The notes under the pieces: generated by a model
What the model was told of the DNA's origin: nothing
The model's database searches: none
What the model saw: only the letters and a program-made list of their open reading frames with translations
Position numbers and translations under genes: made by a program
Shown: positions 27,046 to 35,369 of the stretch, in pieces
Position numbering within the stretch: the first letter of the stretch is position 1
How the letters are laid out: each line of letters opens with the position of its first letter
Assembly (NCBI RefSeq): GCF_003071065.1
Contig: NZ_QCXX01000007.1
Span: 124,669-188,668, forward strand
DNA: 64,000 nt
Direction of reading: 5' to 3'
DNA from: Sphingobacterium athyrii
GTDB taxonomy: Bacteria > Bacteroidota > Bacteroidia > Sphingobacteriales > Sphingobacteriaceae

Positions 27046-27963
27046 ATGATGAGAAAATTAATCACGTTAAGTCTCGCCTTGGCATGCTTTACCGTTCCAA
27101 AAATCAAGGCGCAGGAACATCGTTTTGATCCCCCTTGGAACAATCCGCCGGAATCAGCATTAAATTTTACTGTTCCTGGGATAGACAATATTCCGGATCT
27201 GTACGGGGATATTGAAAACCCACAGCTCACTGTATTTTTTGCCGGCAACCAGTTTATGGTCGTGGATGATTTACTGGCATCTTTCAAAAAAGAATACCCA
27301 CAATATGAACGTATTTTTGTCGAAACATTGCCGCCGGGAATCCTGGCGAAACAGATAAAAGGGGGATCCATCACGATTGGCAATCTACGCATTACACACA
27401 AACCCGATATCTACACTGCAAGCAAACGTGCAATTAATGAAATGGCCGATTATTTCAGCCATACACAAACCTATTGCTACAACAACATCTGTTTGATGAT
27501 CCCACAAGGAAACCCTGCTCATATCAAAACGTTAAATGATCTGGGAAGAGCAAATGTACGGATTAGCATGCCTAACCCACAATGGGAAGGCATAGGTGAA
27601 CAGATTAAGGCTTCCTATAAAAAAGCAGGTGGCGAACAGCTGGTCAAGAAGATCATGGAAGATAAGGTAAAGGATGGCAGTACGTATTTGACAAAAATAC
27701 ATCATCGCGAAAGCCCCATGCGTATCCTCTACAGTCAAGCCGATGTCGCTCCGGTCTGGACTTCAGAGGTCGTCTACCAAAAGCTTATCGGTCATCCTGT
27801 TGAAGGCATAGCTATTCCTGATGCGCAGAATACCACAGCAACCTATGTGGCCGCAAAATTGAAAGATGCACCACATGCACTGGCTGCAGATGATTTTTTA
27901 AAATTTATGGACTCCCCCACAGCCAAGCAGATCTACAAAAAGTATGGCTTTACAATAGACTAA
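27046..27963 (+). CDS. Exported solute-binding protein (ModA/SBP_bac_11-like)
   Basis: A 305-residue protein with a signal peptide ending IKAQ. The type II periplasmic-binding fold is suggested by LTVFFAGNQFMVVDDLLASFKKEYP, NNICLMIPQGNPAHIKTLNDL, and the late PHALAADDFLKFMDSPTAKQIYKKYGF, as in molybdate/oxyanion-binding ModA proteins. No permease or ATPase gene follows, so this is not a standard ABC importer. It could sense or deliver a sulfur oxyanion to the TsdA-like enzyme. Start at 27046 (MMRKL), after the signal-peptide logic. Ends in a palindromic terminator that overlaps its stop. Confidence 0.8.
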   Translation: MMRKLITLSLALACFTVPKIKAQEHRFDPPWNNPPESALNFTVPGIDNIPDLYGDIENPQLTVFFAGNQFMVVDDLLASFKKEYPQYERIFVETLPPGILAKQIKGGSITIGNLRITHKPDIYTASKRAINEMADYFSHTQTYCYNNICLMIPQGNPAHIKTLNDLGRANVRISMPNPQWEGIGEQIKASYKKAGGEQLVKKIMEDKVKDGSTYLTKIHHRESPMRILYSQADVAPVWTSEVVYQKLIGHPVEGIAIPDAQNTTATYVAAKLKDAPHALAADDFLKFMDSPTAKQIYKKYGFTID

Positions 27964-28000
27964 AAGAAAATGGATAATTAATTATCCATTTTCTTTTTTT
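27962..28000 (+). terminator. Terminator of the cytochrome cassette
   Basis: Positions 27962-27997 form a perfect 36-base palindrome (arms AAAAGAAAATGGATAATT / AATTATCCATTTTCTTTT), followed by further T. It starts inside the TAA stop codon of the binding-protein gene. Confidence 0.85.
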
Positions 28001-28027
28001 ACTTTAGGTCAAAATTAGTTGAATTGT

Positions 28028-28819
28028 ATGGTTCTATTGCTCAAAAAACTCCATCGTTACTGGTATTTTATTAGCGTTCTACTTGTTTTCATCGTATTAT
28101 TCCCCTATATCTATTTCTTGGCCCGGGATCCAAAAAAGAACTATGCTCGGATTGCGCGTATGCGACGTTGGGTATCCATAGGGGGATCAGCATTGGCAGG
28201 TGTATTTTTTAAAGTCACCTATGAATCAAAAATGGACTGGAACAGACCGATGGTACTTTGTCCCAACCATACCTCAGTGCTTGATATCACAGCGTTAACC
28301 TATCTATGTCCTGTCCCGTTTTCATTTATCGGGAAGGCCTCTCTTCTTAAAAATCCCGTAACCCGTATTTTTTTCAAAACCATAGACATTCCTGTCACAC
28401 GGAGGAGTAAAGTATCTTCATTTAAGGCATTTCAACGTGCTAACGAACTTGTCCAAAATGGCCGCAGTGTCGTCATTTTTCCGGAAGGAAAAATAGATGA
28501 CGGATTTCCACCTCAGATACATGCGTTTAAGTCTGGGGCCTTTCGTATTGCGGCACAAAACGATGTGCCAGTGGTTCCCATTATCATTGAAAACGCCTGG
28601 GATATCTTTTTTGATGATGGCGCCAAAAGGGGATCCCATCCGGGGATTGTCAGGGTCCATGTTTTTTCACCTATTGAAACAAAAGACTTTGACGACAACA
28701 ATGCCGCAGACTTGGAGAAAATTGTCTATGACAAAATGCATTCCTATTGGATTATGAAGAATAAATCGTATTTTCATCAACCAGAGAACGTCCAAAAAAT
28801 ATGTCAGGAAAGATATTAA
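28028..28819 (+). CDS. 1-acyl-sn-glycerol-3-phosphate acyltransferase (PlsC family)
   Basis: A 263-residue membrane-associated acyltransferase making phosphatidic acid or a related lipid. An N-terminal transmembrane segment (about residues 12-32) is followed by the catalytic NHxxxxD box as CPNHTSVLD, motif FPEGKIDD, and VPVVPIIIENAW. ATG 28028 (MVLLLKKLH) is preferred over the TTG at 28019. Its 3' end overlaps the ABC ATPase gene by 19 bases, so the two are translationally linked. Confidence 0.9.
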   Translation: MVLLLKKLHRYWYFISVLLVFIVLFPYIYFLARDPKKNYARIARMRRWVSIGGSALAGVFFKVTYESKMDWNRPMVLCPNHTSVLDITALTYLCPVPFSFIGKASLLKNPVTRIFFKTIDIPVTRRSKVSSFKAFQRANELVQNGRSVVIFPEGKIDDGFPPQIHAFKSGAFRIAAQNDVPVVPIIIENAWDIFFDDGAKRGSHPGIVRVHVFSPIETKDFDDNNAADLEKIVYDKMHSYWIMKNKSYFHQPENVQKICQERY

Positions 28820-29559
28820 TCGAAATCAAGGATATTGCTCGTGAATACCAAATAGGCTCAGAGACAATCCATGCACTCAGCTCAGTAACGCTCAATATTC
28901 ATAAAGGAGAATTTGTAGCGCTTATGGGGCCTTCAGGATCCGGAAAATCCACGTTAATGAATATCCTGGGTTGCTTGGATACCCCCAGTAGAGGTGAATA
29001 TATCCTGAATGGGATTAATGTAAGTGACATGTCGGAAGACGAGTTAGCTGAAGTAAGAAATAAGGAGATCGGCTTTGTATTTCAAACATTTAATCTCCTT
29101 CCTAAAAGCACTGCATTGGAGAATGTGGCACTCCCTTTAATCTATGCAGGATACAATAAAGCCAAGCGTGAAGAAAAAGCTACGGGCGCATTAGAAAGTG
29201 TTGGACTAGGACACCGTATGGACCACAGACCCAATGAGCTTTCAGGGGGACAACGTCAGCGGGTGGCTGTAGCCCGGGCCCTGATTAATGATCCCTCGAT
29301 TATATTAGCCGATGAACCAACGGGAAATCTTGATACAAAGACATCCATTGAAATCATGGGTTTACTCGAGGAGATTCATTCCAAAGGAAATACCATTATT
29401 CTAGTCACTCACGAAGAAGATATTGCGCTACATGCTCATCGCATTGTACGCATGCGCGATGGTCTAATTGAAAACGATTACCCCAACGCTGACATTAAGT
29501 CCGTGTCACCACGGCTAAGTGCCTTAAATGAAAAAGGGAGCGACTTTGAGAATATTTAA
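28801..29559 (+). CDS. ABC transporter ATP-binding protein (MacB/LolD type), no adjacent permease
   Basis: A 252-residue ATPase: Walker A GPSGSGKST, Q-loop FVFQTFNLLPKSTALENVALPL, signature LSGGQRQRVAVARAL, Walker B IILADEPTGNLD and a switch His in LVTHEEDIA. The NLLPKSTALENVALPL and DEPTGNLDTKTS patterns place it in the MacB/LolD/FtsE-like group, which power mechanotransmission or lipoprotein release. No FtsX-like permease is in the neighbourhood. Overlap with the plsC-type gene suggests a link to envelope lipids. Confidence 0.92.
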   Translation: MSGKILIEIKDIAREYQIGSETIHALSSVTLNIHKGEFVALMGPSGSGKSTLMNILGCLDTPSRGEYILNGINVSDMSEDELAEVRNKEIGFVFQTFNLLPKSTALENVALPLIYAGYNKAKREEKATGALESVGLGHRMDHRPNELSGGQRQRVAVARALINDPSIILADEPTGNLDTKTSIEIMGLLEEIHSKGNTIILVTHEEDIALHAHRIVRMRDGLIENDYPNADIKSVSPRLSALNEKGSDFENI

Positions 29560-29623
29560 AAATATTATTTCATTATAAATCAAACACTTATATTATTGAC
29601 ACAAAAATAACAGTTGATTTACT

Positions 29624-29652
29624 TGTTTAAGTTAAATTAAATGATAGTTTTG
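29624..29652 (+). promoter_or_regulatory. Predicted promoter of the DUF2795 gene
   Basis: TTG (29624-29626), 18 bases, then TAGTTTTG (29645-29652), a full TAnnTTTG match, 29 bases before the ATG. Confidence 0.65.
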
Positions 29653-29681
29653 CGAAAATAGAGAACTTAAATTGTTTTTAT

Positions 29682-29903
29682 ATGTATTGGACATTAGAAT
29701 TAGCTTCGCATCTAGAAGATGCACCGTGGCCAGCAACAAAAGATGAATTAATCGATTACGCTATTCGTTCGGGTGCACCAGTTGAGGTGATTGAAAACTT
29801 ACAATCTCTTGAGGATGATGGTGAGCCATATGAAAATATTGAAGAAATTTGGCCCGATTATCCAACAAAAGATGATTTCTTCTTCAATGAAGATGAATAT
29901 TAG
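29682..29903 (+). CDS. DUF2795 domain-containing protein
   Basis: A 73-residue acidic cytosolic protein (MYWTLELASHLEDAPWPATKDELIDYAIRSGAP...). The sequence W-P-A-T-K-x-E-L-I-D-Y-A-x-R-x-G-A-P and the acidic end match DUF2795 proteins, which are very common in Bacteroidota and have no assigned function. It is a monocistronic unit with its own promoter and terminator, which suggests strong constitutive expression. Confidence 0.9.
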   Translation: MYWTLELASHLEDAPWPATKDELIDYAIRSGAPVEVIENLQSLEDDGEPYENIEEIWPDYPTKDDFFFNEDEY

Positions 29904-29910
29904 CAAATAA

Positions 29911-29941
29911 AAAACGCCTTTAGTCAAAAGGCGTTTTTTTT
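29911..29941 (+). terminator. Terminator after the DUF2795 gene
   Basis: AAAACGCCTTT (29911-29921) pairs with AAAGGCGTTTT (29927-29937) around AGTCA, followed by more T. Confidence 0.88.
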
Positions 29942-29962
29942 TCAGAAAATTAATCCATTGCC

Positions 29963-30451
29963 ATGAAGTTCAGTCTTACGCTTATGAAGATAAAACTAAA
30001 TCTATTGTTGTTAACGTTCATAAGCTGTATGCTATCTATTTCTCTGTTCGCTCAGGAAAATCCTGCAGCGACAGAAAATATTGCTGTGTTAAGAAAATTC
30101 GTCCATCGTCTAAATGATCCCGATCTGGCGACTGACATCATTTTAAGTCAGGATATATTAACGGCGAAAAACCTCGATGAAGACCAACAGGAGTATCTTT
30201 TGGCCAGCATAGACGAAATCCGAATCAATGTACAAAGCAAAGATATCCGTCAATTAGAATATATCAATTTTATAGCAGCTGGCCGGAAAGAAACCTACGA
30301 TATTGATCTGGAAGGAATAGATCCGCAACAAGTATATTTCGTGAGGTATCTCAAGCGTTTTGTTTTTGCCGCTGTTATTCGGGACAAAAAAATTGCCTCC
30401 TTTACCTTGGTCTCCAAAGGAAACAATAAAGCACATTTTGTATTCTATTAA
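29963..30451 (+). CDS. Exported protein of unknown function
   Basis: A 162-residue protein with a signal peptide (hydrophobic core about residues 10-27, ending SLFAQ). The mature part has no family I recognise: a helical first half (VLRKFVHRLNDPDLATDIILSQDIL), a middle rich in D/E and Q, and a beta-like end (FVFAAVIRDKKIASFTLVSKG). ATG at 29963 or 29984 (MKIKLNL) are both possible. Next to the trp leader but read from its own promoter; no functional link is seen. Confidence 0.7.
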   Translation: MKFSLTLMKIKLNLLLLTFISCMLSISLFAQENPAATENIAVLRKFVHRLNDPDLATDIILSQDILTAKNLDEDQQEYLLASIDEIRINVQSKDIRQLEYINFIAAGRKETYDIDLEGIDPQQVYFVRYLKRFVFAAVIRDKKIASFTLVSKGNNKAHFVFY

Positions 30452-30649
30452 TCTTTCATATGTGTTATACTCTTCGTTTTTTCAGGCAATCTTATCTTTT
30501 TAAAATCCCCGTCTTAGTTTGCCGTTGATCATCCTATTCCAATATGGAAAAGCACAATACACTTGACTTATTTCAGGATTTCACTCGGCTGGACTTATGA
30601 GCCATCTTAAGCTTAGACTGCTTTCTTAAAAATTTTTCAATAAAAACAC

Positions 30650-30680
30650 TTGCATTTTAGAATTCTATCAACCATATTTG
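30650..30680 (+). promoter_or_regulatory. trp operon promoter
   Basis: TTG (30650-30652), 20 bases, then CATATTTG (30673-30680), matching TAnnTTTG in seven of eight positions. The start site would fall near 30687, about 11 bases before the leader-peptide ATG. Confidence 0.65.
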
Positions 30681-30697
30681 TAATAACAAAAACGGAA

Positions 30698-30745
30698 ATG
30701 ATAATAACTGTATTAAATAAGGCTTGGTGGTGGCACAACGAATAA
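30698..30745 (+). CDS. trpL: trp operon leader peptide with three consecutive Trp codons
   Basis: A 15-residue ORF, MIITVLNKAWWWHNE, with TGG codons at 30725, 30728 and 30731, stop TAA 30743-30745. It begins just after a well-placed promoter and ends 51 bases before an intrinsic terminator, which itself ends 16 bases before trpD. When tryptophan is short, a ribosome stalls at the TGG run and changes the folding of the RNA behind it. This is a classical attenuator layout, read directly from the sequence. Confidence 0.88.
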   Translation: MIITVLNKAWWWHNE

Positions 30746-30827
30746 CGTTGTGGCAAACACCTATTGCATTATTTGATATATACATCAAGATATGATGGGC
30801 TTGCCTGAATAAGGTAAGCCCTTTTTT
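30726..30827 (+). promoter_or_regulatory. trp attenuator (alternative RNA hairpins)
   Basis: Pause hairpin 1:2: CACAACG (30734-30740) with CGTTGTG (30746-30752), plus GGTG (30726-30729) with CACC (30758-30761). Antiterminator 2:3: GGCAA (30752-30756) with TTGCC (30801-30805). Terminator 3:4: GGGCTTGCCT (30797-30806) with AGGTAAGCCC (30812-30821, one G-U), then six T. Segment 3 is shared by the antiterminator and the terminator, as needed for a switch. The 5-bp core of 2:3 is weak by eye. Confidence 0.75.
30797..30827 (+). terminator. Intrinsic terminator of the trp attenuator
   Basis: 10-bp G+C-containing stem with loop GAATA and a six-T tail (30822-30827), located 15 bases before the trpD ATG. 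Confidence 0.88.
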
Positions 30828-30842
30828 ATTTACAAAAATATT

Positions 30843-31832
30843 ATGAAAGAAATTTTAGCCCATTTATTTGAATACAAGACCTTTTCGCGGCAAGAAGCTT
30901 ACGAGATTTTGACGAACATTGCCAAAGGTAAATATGATAGTCATCAGATCGCCGCTTTTATGACAGCTTATGGTATGCGCAGTATTCGGGTGGAAGAACT
31001 TGGCGGATTTCGAGATGCCATGTACGATCTGTGCCTCAAGCTGGATTTTGATGGCTATGACTTGATCGACTTATGTGGTACTGGCGGTGATGGTAAAAAT
31101 ACGTTTAATATTTCTACCATTGCTTCCTTTGTGACAGCTGGCGCAGGTTATCAGGTTGCAAAACATGGCAATATAGGTGTATCATCGAGCTGCGGCTCCT
31201 CCAACGTAATGGAGTATTTAGGGTATCAATTCAGTAATGACAAAACCGAGTTACAGCGACAGCTTGATGAAGCTAATATTTGCTTCCTCCACGCGCCGCT
31301 GTTTCACCCGGCCATGAAAACAGTGGCCCCTATACGCCGCGCATTGGGGGTAAAGACATTCTTTAATATGTTGGGACCATTAACAAATCCGGCCAATCCG
31401 AGGTTTCAATCTGTCGGTGTATTTAGCTTAGAACTTGCCCGGCTTTACGGCTATCTATACCAAAATACAAACAAACAATATTCTATTATCCATGCACTGG
31501 ACGGTTATGACGAGATATCGATGACCGGAGATTTCAAGGTTATCAACAATCAGGGTGAAAACTATTATAATATGGAGGAGTTAGGCTTCACTCCTGTTCT
31601 TCCACAGGAATTAGCCGGTGGTGACAGCATCGCCGAAGCAGCCCAGACCTTCTTGTCCATCTTGAACAACACAGGCACAGATGTGCAGAACAATGTTGTT
31701 TTGACAAATGCGGCATTTGCCATAAAAACATTTCATCCTGAAAAATCTTTTGGCGACTGTTTCTATGAAGCTGAGGAATCACTTATGACAGGAAAGGCGC
31801 TCACAAGTTTCAAAAAAATAATAAAGCGATAA
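30843..31832 (+). CDS. trpD: Anthranilate phosphoribosyltransferase
   Basis: A 329-residue enzyme transferring phosphoribose from PRPP to anthranilate, the second step of tryptophan synthesis. Diagnostic blocks: CGTGGDGKNTFNIST (PRPP binding, near residue 78), KHGNIGVSSSCGSSNVMEYLG, and HPAMKTVAPIRRALGVKTFFNMLGPLTNP. Length matches the family. First gene after the attenuator; trpE, trpG and trpC are not in the window, which is unusual for a Bacteroidota trp operon. Confidence 0.97.
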   Translation: MKEILAHLFEYKTFSRQEAYEILTNIAKGKYDSHQIAAFMTAYGMRSIRVEELGGFRDAMYDLCLKLDFDGYDLIDLCGTGGDGKNTFNISTIASFVTAGAGYQVAKHGNIGVSSSCGSSNVMEYLGYQFSNDKTELQRQLDEANICFLHAPLFHPAMKTVAPIRRALGVKTFFNMLGPLTNPANPRFQSVGVFSLELARLYGYLYQNTNKQYSIIHALDGYDEISMTGDFKVINNQGENYYNMEELGFTPVLPQELAGGDSIAEAAQTFLSILNNTGTDVQNNVVLTNAAFAIKTFHPEKSFGDCFYEAEESLMTGKALTSFKKIIKR

Positions 31833-31833
31833 G

Positions 31834-32460
31834 ATGGCAATCAAGATAAAAGTTTGTGGCATGAAGCACCCCGACAATATCGTTGGAGTGACCGCCCTTG
31901 CTGTTGACTACATCGGTTTTATATTTTATGAAAAATCCAAACGTTTTGTTGGCGATGCTAATCAAGACTATATCAAAGGCCTCAAAGGTATTATAAAAGT
32001 TGGTGTTTTTGTCAATGCAAACCTTACCGAGGTACATCGTAAAATAGAAGAGTTCGACTTAGATGCAGTTCAATTGCATGGCGATGAAAGTCCTCAATTC
32101 TGTGCAGAACTTAAGCAATGTACACCAGTGACCGTGATCAAAGCCTTTGGTATAGACCCGCATTTTGACTGGTCAGTATTGGATGCTTATGTGGGTGTAA
32201 TTGATTATTTTTTATTTGATACCAAAAGTAATTCCCACGGTGGTACCGGTCTACAATTTGACTGGTCTTTGCTCCATCAGTACAAACTTGATTGCCCCTA
32301 TTTCCTCAGTGGCGGATTAAATGCGGACAATATTAAAGACGCTTTACAAGCAAATGATCCCAGGTTATATGCCTTGGATCTCAATTCAAAATTTGAAGTA
32401 GAACCAGGATTAAAAGATATTAATCTTTTGGCCCACAGCATAAATAGTATTAAGAAATGA
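31834..32460 (+). CDS. trpF: Phosphoribosylanthranilate isomerase
   Basis: A 208-residue TIM barrel converting phosphoribosylanthranilate to CdRP. The N-terminal KVCGMK holds the catalytic Cys, and later come AVDYIGFIFYEKSKRFV, VKVGVFVNA-like VGVFVNANL, DAVQLHGDE, VIKAFG, GGTGLQFDW and FLSGGLNADNI (catalytic Asp is in FDTKSNSHGGTG). One base after trpD; its stop overlaps the trpB start. Confidence 0.97.
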   Translation: MAIKIKVCGMKHPDNIVGVTALAVDYIGFIFYEKSKRFVGDANQDYIKGLKGIIKVGVFVNANLTEVHRKIEEFDLDAVQLHGDESPQFCAELKQCTPVTVIKAFGIDPHFDWSVLDAYVGVIDYFLFDTKSNSHGGTGLQFDWSLLHQYKLDCPYFLSGGLNADNIKDALQANDPRLYALDLNSKFEVEPGLKDINLLAHSINSIKK

Positions 32461-33641
32461 GTATATATCAAGTCAATGAAAAAGGGTATTATGGTCCATT
32501 TGGTGGTGCCTATATCCCCGAAATGCTCTATCCCAATGTAAAAGAGCTACGGGAAGAATATCTCAAGATAATCGAAGAGAAAAGTTTTCAGGAGGAATTT
32601 AACCAACTACTCAGTGACTATGTGGGACGCCCCTCCCCATTGTATCATGCAAAACGACTGTCTGAAAAATATGGCACAACGATTTATCTCAAACGGGAAG
32701 ATCTCAATCATACAGGTGCACATAAGATCAACAATACCATCGGACAGATTCTATTGGCCGAACGTCTCGGAAAAAAACGCATTATTGCAGAAACAGGTGC
32801 TGGACAACATGGTGTAGCTACAGCTACTGTTTGCGCATTAAAGGGGATACAATGTGCCGTCTATATGGGAGAAATTGACATTCAAAGACAGGCACCTAAT
32901 GTTGCGCGAATGAAAATGATGGGTGCGGAAGTCATTGCCGCAACATCTGGTTCAAAAACACTCAAAGATGCGACAAATGAAGCTTTGCGCGATTGGATCA
33001 ATAATCCTGTCGATACGCATTACATTATCGGCTCTGTCGTAGGTCCACACCCTTATCCCGATATGGTTGCCCGATTTCAATCCATTATCTCCGAGGAAAC
33101 GAAAAAGCAGCTGTTAACAAAAACAGGGAAAGAGAATCCGGATATCGTACTCGCCTGTGTCGGTGGCGGATCCAATGCTGCAGGAATGTTCTATCACTTT
33201 CTGGACGATGAAGCTGTACAGTTATATGCCGTAGAAGCGGCGGGACATGGCGTTGATTCCGGTGAATCTGCAGCCACTACAGCGCTAGGAAAAGAGGGTG
33301 TTTTGCATGGTAGCCGATCCATATTAATGCAAACCGATGACGGTCAAGTAACTGAACCTTATTCAATCTCTGCCGGTCTTGATTATCCCGGTATCGGCCC
33401 ACAACACGCTTGGCTGTTTAAATCTGGAAGAGGAAAATACGTTAGTATAACAGATGATGAAGCTATGCGTGCAGGATTGGAACTCACTCGACTAGAAGGT
33501 ATCATTCCCGCGATCGAAAGTTCACATGCACTTGCCTATTTGGGTAAAATCCCTTTCAAAGGTGATGAAACCGTTGTGGTTTGTCTATCAGGGCGCGGCG
33601 ATAAGGATCTCGATAACTATATGAAATACTTTGATTTTTAA
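32457..33641 (+). CDS. trpB: Tryptophan synthase beta chain
   Basis: A 394-residue PLP enzyme joining indole and serine. The PLP lysine is in HTGAHKINN (near residue 90); GAGQHGVAT, GGGSNAAGMF, AVEAAGHGVDSGESAATT and GLDYPGIGPQHAWL are all typical. The start overlaps trpF by 4 bases (ATGA), indicating coupling. Normal length. Confidence 0.98.
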   Translation: MSIYQVNEKGYYGPFGGAYIPEMLYPNVKELREEYLKIIEEKSFQEEFNQLLSDYVGRPSPLYHAKRLSEKYGTTIYLKREDLNHTGAHKINNTIGQILLAERLGKKRIIAETGAGQHGVATATVCALKGIQCAVYMGEIDIQRQAPNVARMKMMGAEVIAATSGSKTLKDATNEALRDWINNPVDTHYIIGSVVGPHPYPDMVARFQSIISEETKKQLLTKTGKENPDIVLACVGGGSNAAGMFYHFLDDEAVQLYAVEAAGHGVDSGESAATTALGKEGVLHGSRSILMQTDDGQVTEPYSISAGLDYPGIGPQHAWLFKSGRGKYVSITDDEAMRAGLELTRLEGIIPAIESSHALAYLGKIPFKGDETVVVCLSGRGDKDLDNYMKYFDF

Positions 33642-33644
33642 AGC

Positions 33645-34406
33645 ATGACTACAATTGAAAAAAAAGAAGGCAAACCCCTTCTATCTATATATTTTACAGC
33701 TGGGTATCCCGAGTTGGATAGTACTGTCCGCATCGCTAAAAAATTGGAAGAAGCCGGTGCTGATTTTCTGGAAATCGGCTTTCCATATTCCGATCCTGTC
33801 GCGGACGGACCTGTCATTCAACACAGTTCGGAAGTTGCCCTGGCAAACGGAATGACTGTCAAAAAATTATTTGATCAATTACGCGAGCTACGAAACCAGG
33901 TACAGATCCCGGTCTTTCTGATGGGCTATGTCAATCCCGTGATCCAATTCGGCGTAGAAAAATTTTGTGAAGAATGCAAAAATGTCGGTGTAAATGGCGT
34001 TATTATACCCGATCTACCGATGTACGAATACGAGGATCTTTATAAGGATACTTTTGAAAAAAACGGTATTGCAAATATCTTCATCGTTACACCGCAGACC
34101 TCAACAGAGCGCATCCGGAAAATAGACAGTCTATCCAATAGTTTTATCTACTTATTATCCTCCAATGCAACAACCGGAAAAACGCTGGATGTAAGTGAAG
34201 ATACCAATGCTTATTTCAAGCGGATTCATGATCTTCAGTTGAAAAACCCCTTGATCGTTGGATTCGGAATTTCAAACAAAGAAGCTTTTCAGAAAGCAAG
34301 TCAACATACTGCCGGAGCAATTATAGGCAGTGCATTTGTAAAAAGACTCGGAGAAAAAGATTATATGGATCAGATCCCTGACTTTATAAAATCAATAAAA
34401 GGGTAA
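33645..34406 (+). CDS. trpA: Tryptophan synthase alpha chain
   Basis: A 253-residue TIM-barrel subunit that cleaves indole-3-glycerol phosphate and channels indole to TrpB. ADFLEIGFPYSDPVADGPVIQ contains the catalytic Glu and Asp; FLMGYVNPVIQFG, GVIIPDLPMYEYEDL, LLSSNATTG and GFGISNKEAF follow. It lies 3 bases after trpB and is the last gene of the operon. Confidence 0.98.
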   Translation: MTTIEKKEGKPLLSIYFTAGYPELDSTVRIAKKLEEAGADFLEIGFPYSDPVADGPVIQHSSEVALANGMTVKKLFDQLRELRNQVQIPVFLMGYVNPVIQFGVEKFCEECKNVGVNGVIIPDLPMYEYEDLYKDTFEKNGIANIFIVTPQTSTERIRKIDSLSNSFIYLLSSNATTGKTLDVSEDTNAYFKRIHDLQLKNPLIVGFGISNKEAFQKASQHTAGAIIGSAFVKRLGEKDYMDQIPDFIKSIKG

Positions 34407-34420
34407 GACAACACGATGTG

Positions 34421-34459
34421 CTAACGTGAGTTCTAAGCAAAGCGATGGACTCACGTTAG
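34421..34459 (+). terminator. Possible trp operon 3' hairpin
   Basis: CTAACGTGAGT (34421-34431) pairs perfectly with ACTCACGTTAG (34449-34459) around a 17-base loop. The T run after it is weak (TATCTTT), so this may be a weak terminator or a binding site. Confidence 0.5.
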
Positions 34460-34692
34460 TATCTTTAAGTACTTCAAAAAAGCTGTATCATACAGCTGTT
34501 AAATAGCCTATAGTTCCATTCCCTTTAAAAGATATTTGTTAACTTCATTTATAATTTACTAATATTGTAACGTAAATACACTTGAGCTAATGATATGCCT
34601 TTTAGGAGTGTTTATTAGCCAAAGACGGGATATAAACAATCTGATTACATTCTGTTAACAACCAATTCATGTATAACCAATAGTTTCACGAA

Positions 34693-35286
34693 ATGAAGAG
34701 TAAAGCTGAAGATCTGAATTATACCGCATGGATTATTCGCTTAAATGCAGGTGAAATGATCGCTTTTGAATGGTTGTACAATACCTACAAACATCAGTTA
34801 GCTGGCAATCTTCTTAAACTCGTAAAAACGTCCGATATTGCCGAAGATATCCTCCATGATGTTTTTGTTAAAGTTTGGGAAAATAGAACAAAGATTGATC
34901 CCGCACGTTCCTTCGAAGGTTATCTTTACCGCATAGCAGCCAATATGGTAGCAGACTTTTATCGAAAAATCAGCAAGGATAGAAATTACCAAAAACACCT
35001 CATTTCTATACAAGAAACTGTTTATCAACATATTGATGAGTTATTGGAAAATAAATACAGAAAGGAACTGATAGATAAAGCTTTGACGGAACTCCCCCCT
35101 AAGTGCAGAACAGTTTTCCAATTGTGCAAAATTGAAGGCCGTAGCTATGAAGAAGTCTCCAATCTTTTGCAAATATCTCCAAATACGATTAGCAACCACC
35201 TAAATCGCGCTAACAAAAAGATACTATTATTTTTACAGAATCCTGTAAACCTCCCCTACTTCCTGCTCCTAATATGGATTAAATAA
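34693..35286 (+). CDS. ECF-type RNA polymerase sigma factor (FecI-like)
   Basis: A 197-residue group IV sigma factor. Region 2 is visible as DIAEDILHDVFVKVWENRTKI...SFEGYLYRIAANMVADFYRK, region 4 as LTELPPKCRTVFQLCKIEGRSYEEVSNLLQISPNTISNHLNRA. It is paired with the FecR-type anti-sigma gene 83 bases downstream and with an STN-containing SusC, the set used to sense substrate at the outer membrane and switch on the transport genes. Its promoter was not recognised. Confidence 0.94.
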   Translation: MKSKAEDLNYTAWIIRLNAGEMIAFEWLYNTYKHQLAGNLLKLVKTSDIAEDILHDVFVKVWENRTKIDPARSFEGYLYRIAANMVADFYRKISKDRNYQKHLISIQETVYQHIDELLENKYRKELIDKALTELPPKCRTVFQLCKIEGRSYEEVSNLLQISPNTISNHLNRANKKILLFLQNPVNLPYFLLLIWIK

Positions 35287-35369
35287 TCCTTACGAAAAAA
35301 ATAAAAAAAAAATAAATTTCATGTAGTGACTTTTTTACGCTAACACGTAATAGATATAAAACGAGTCCC

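Noticed and set aside
28019..28027. TTG start of the PlsC-type gene
   Set aside because: A regular ATG follows at 28028 and gives the natural N-terminus.
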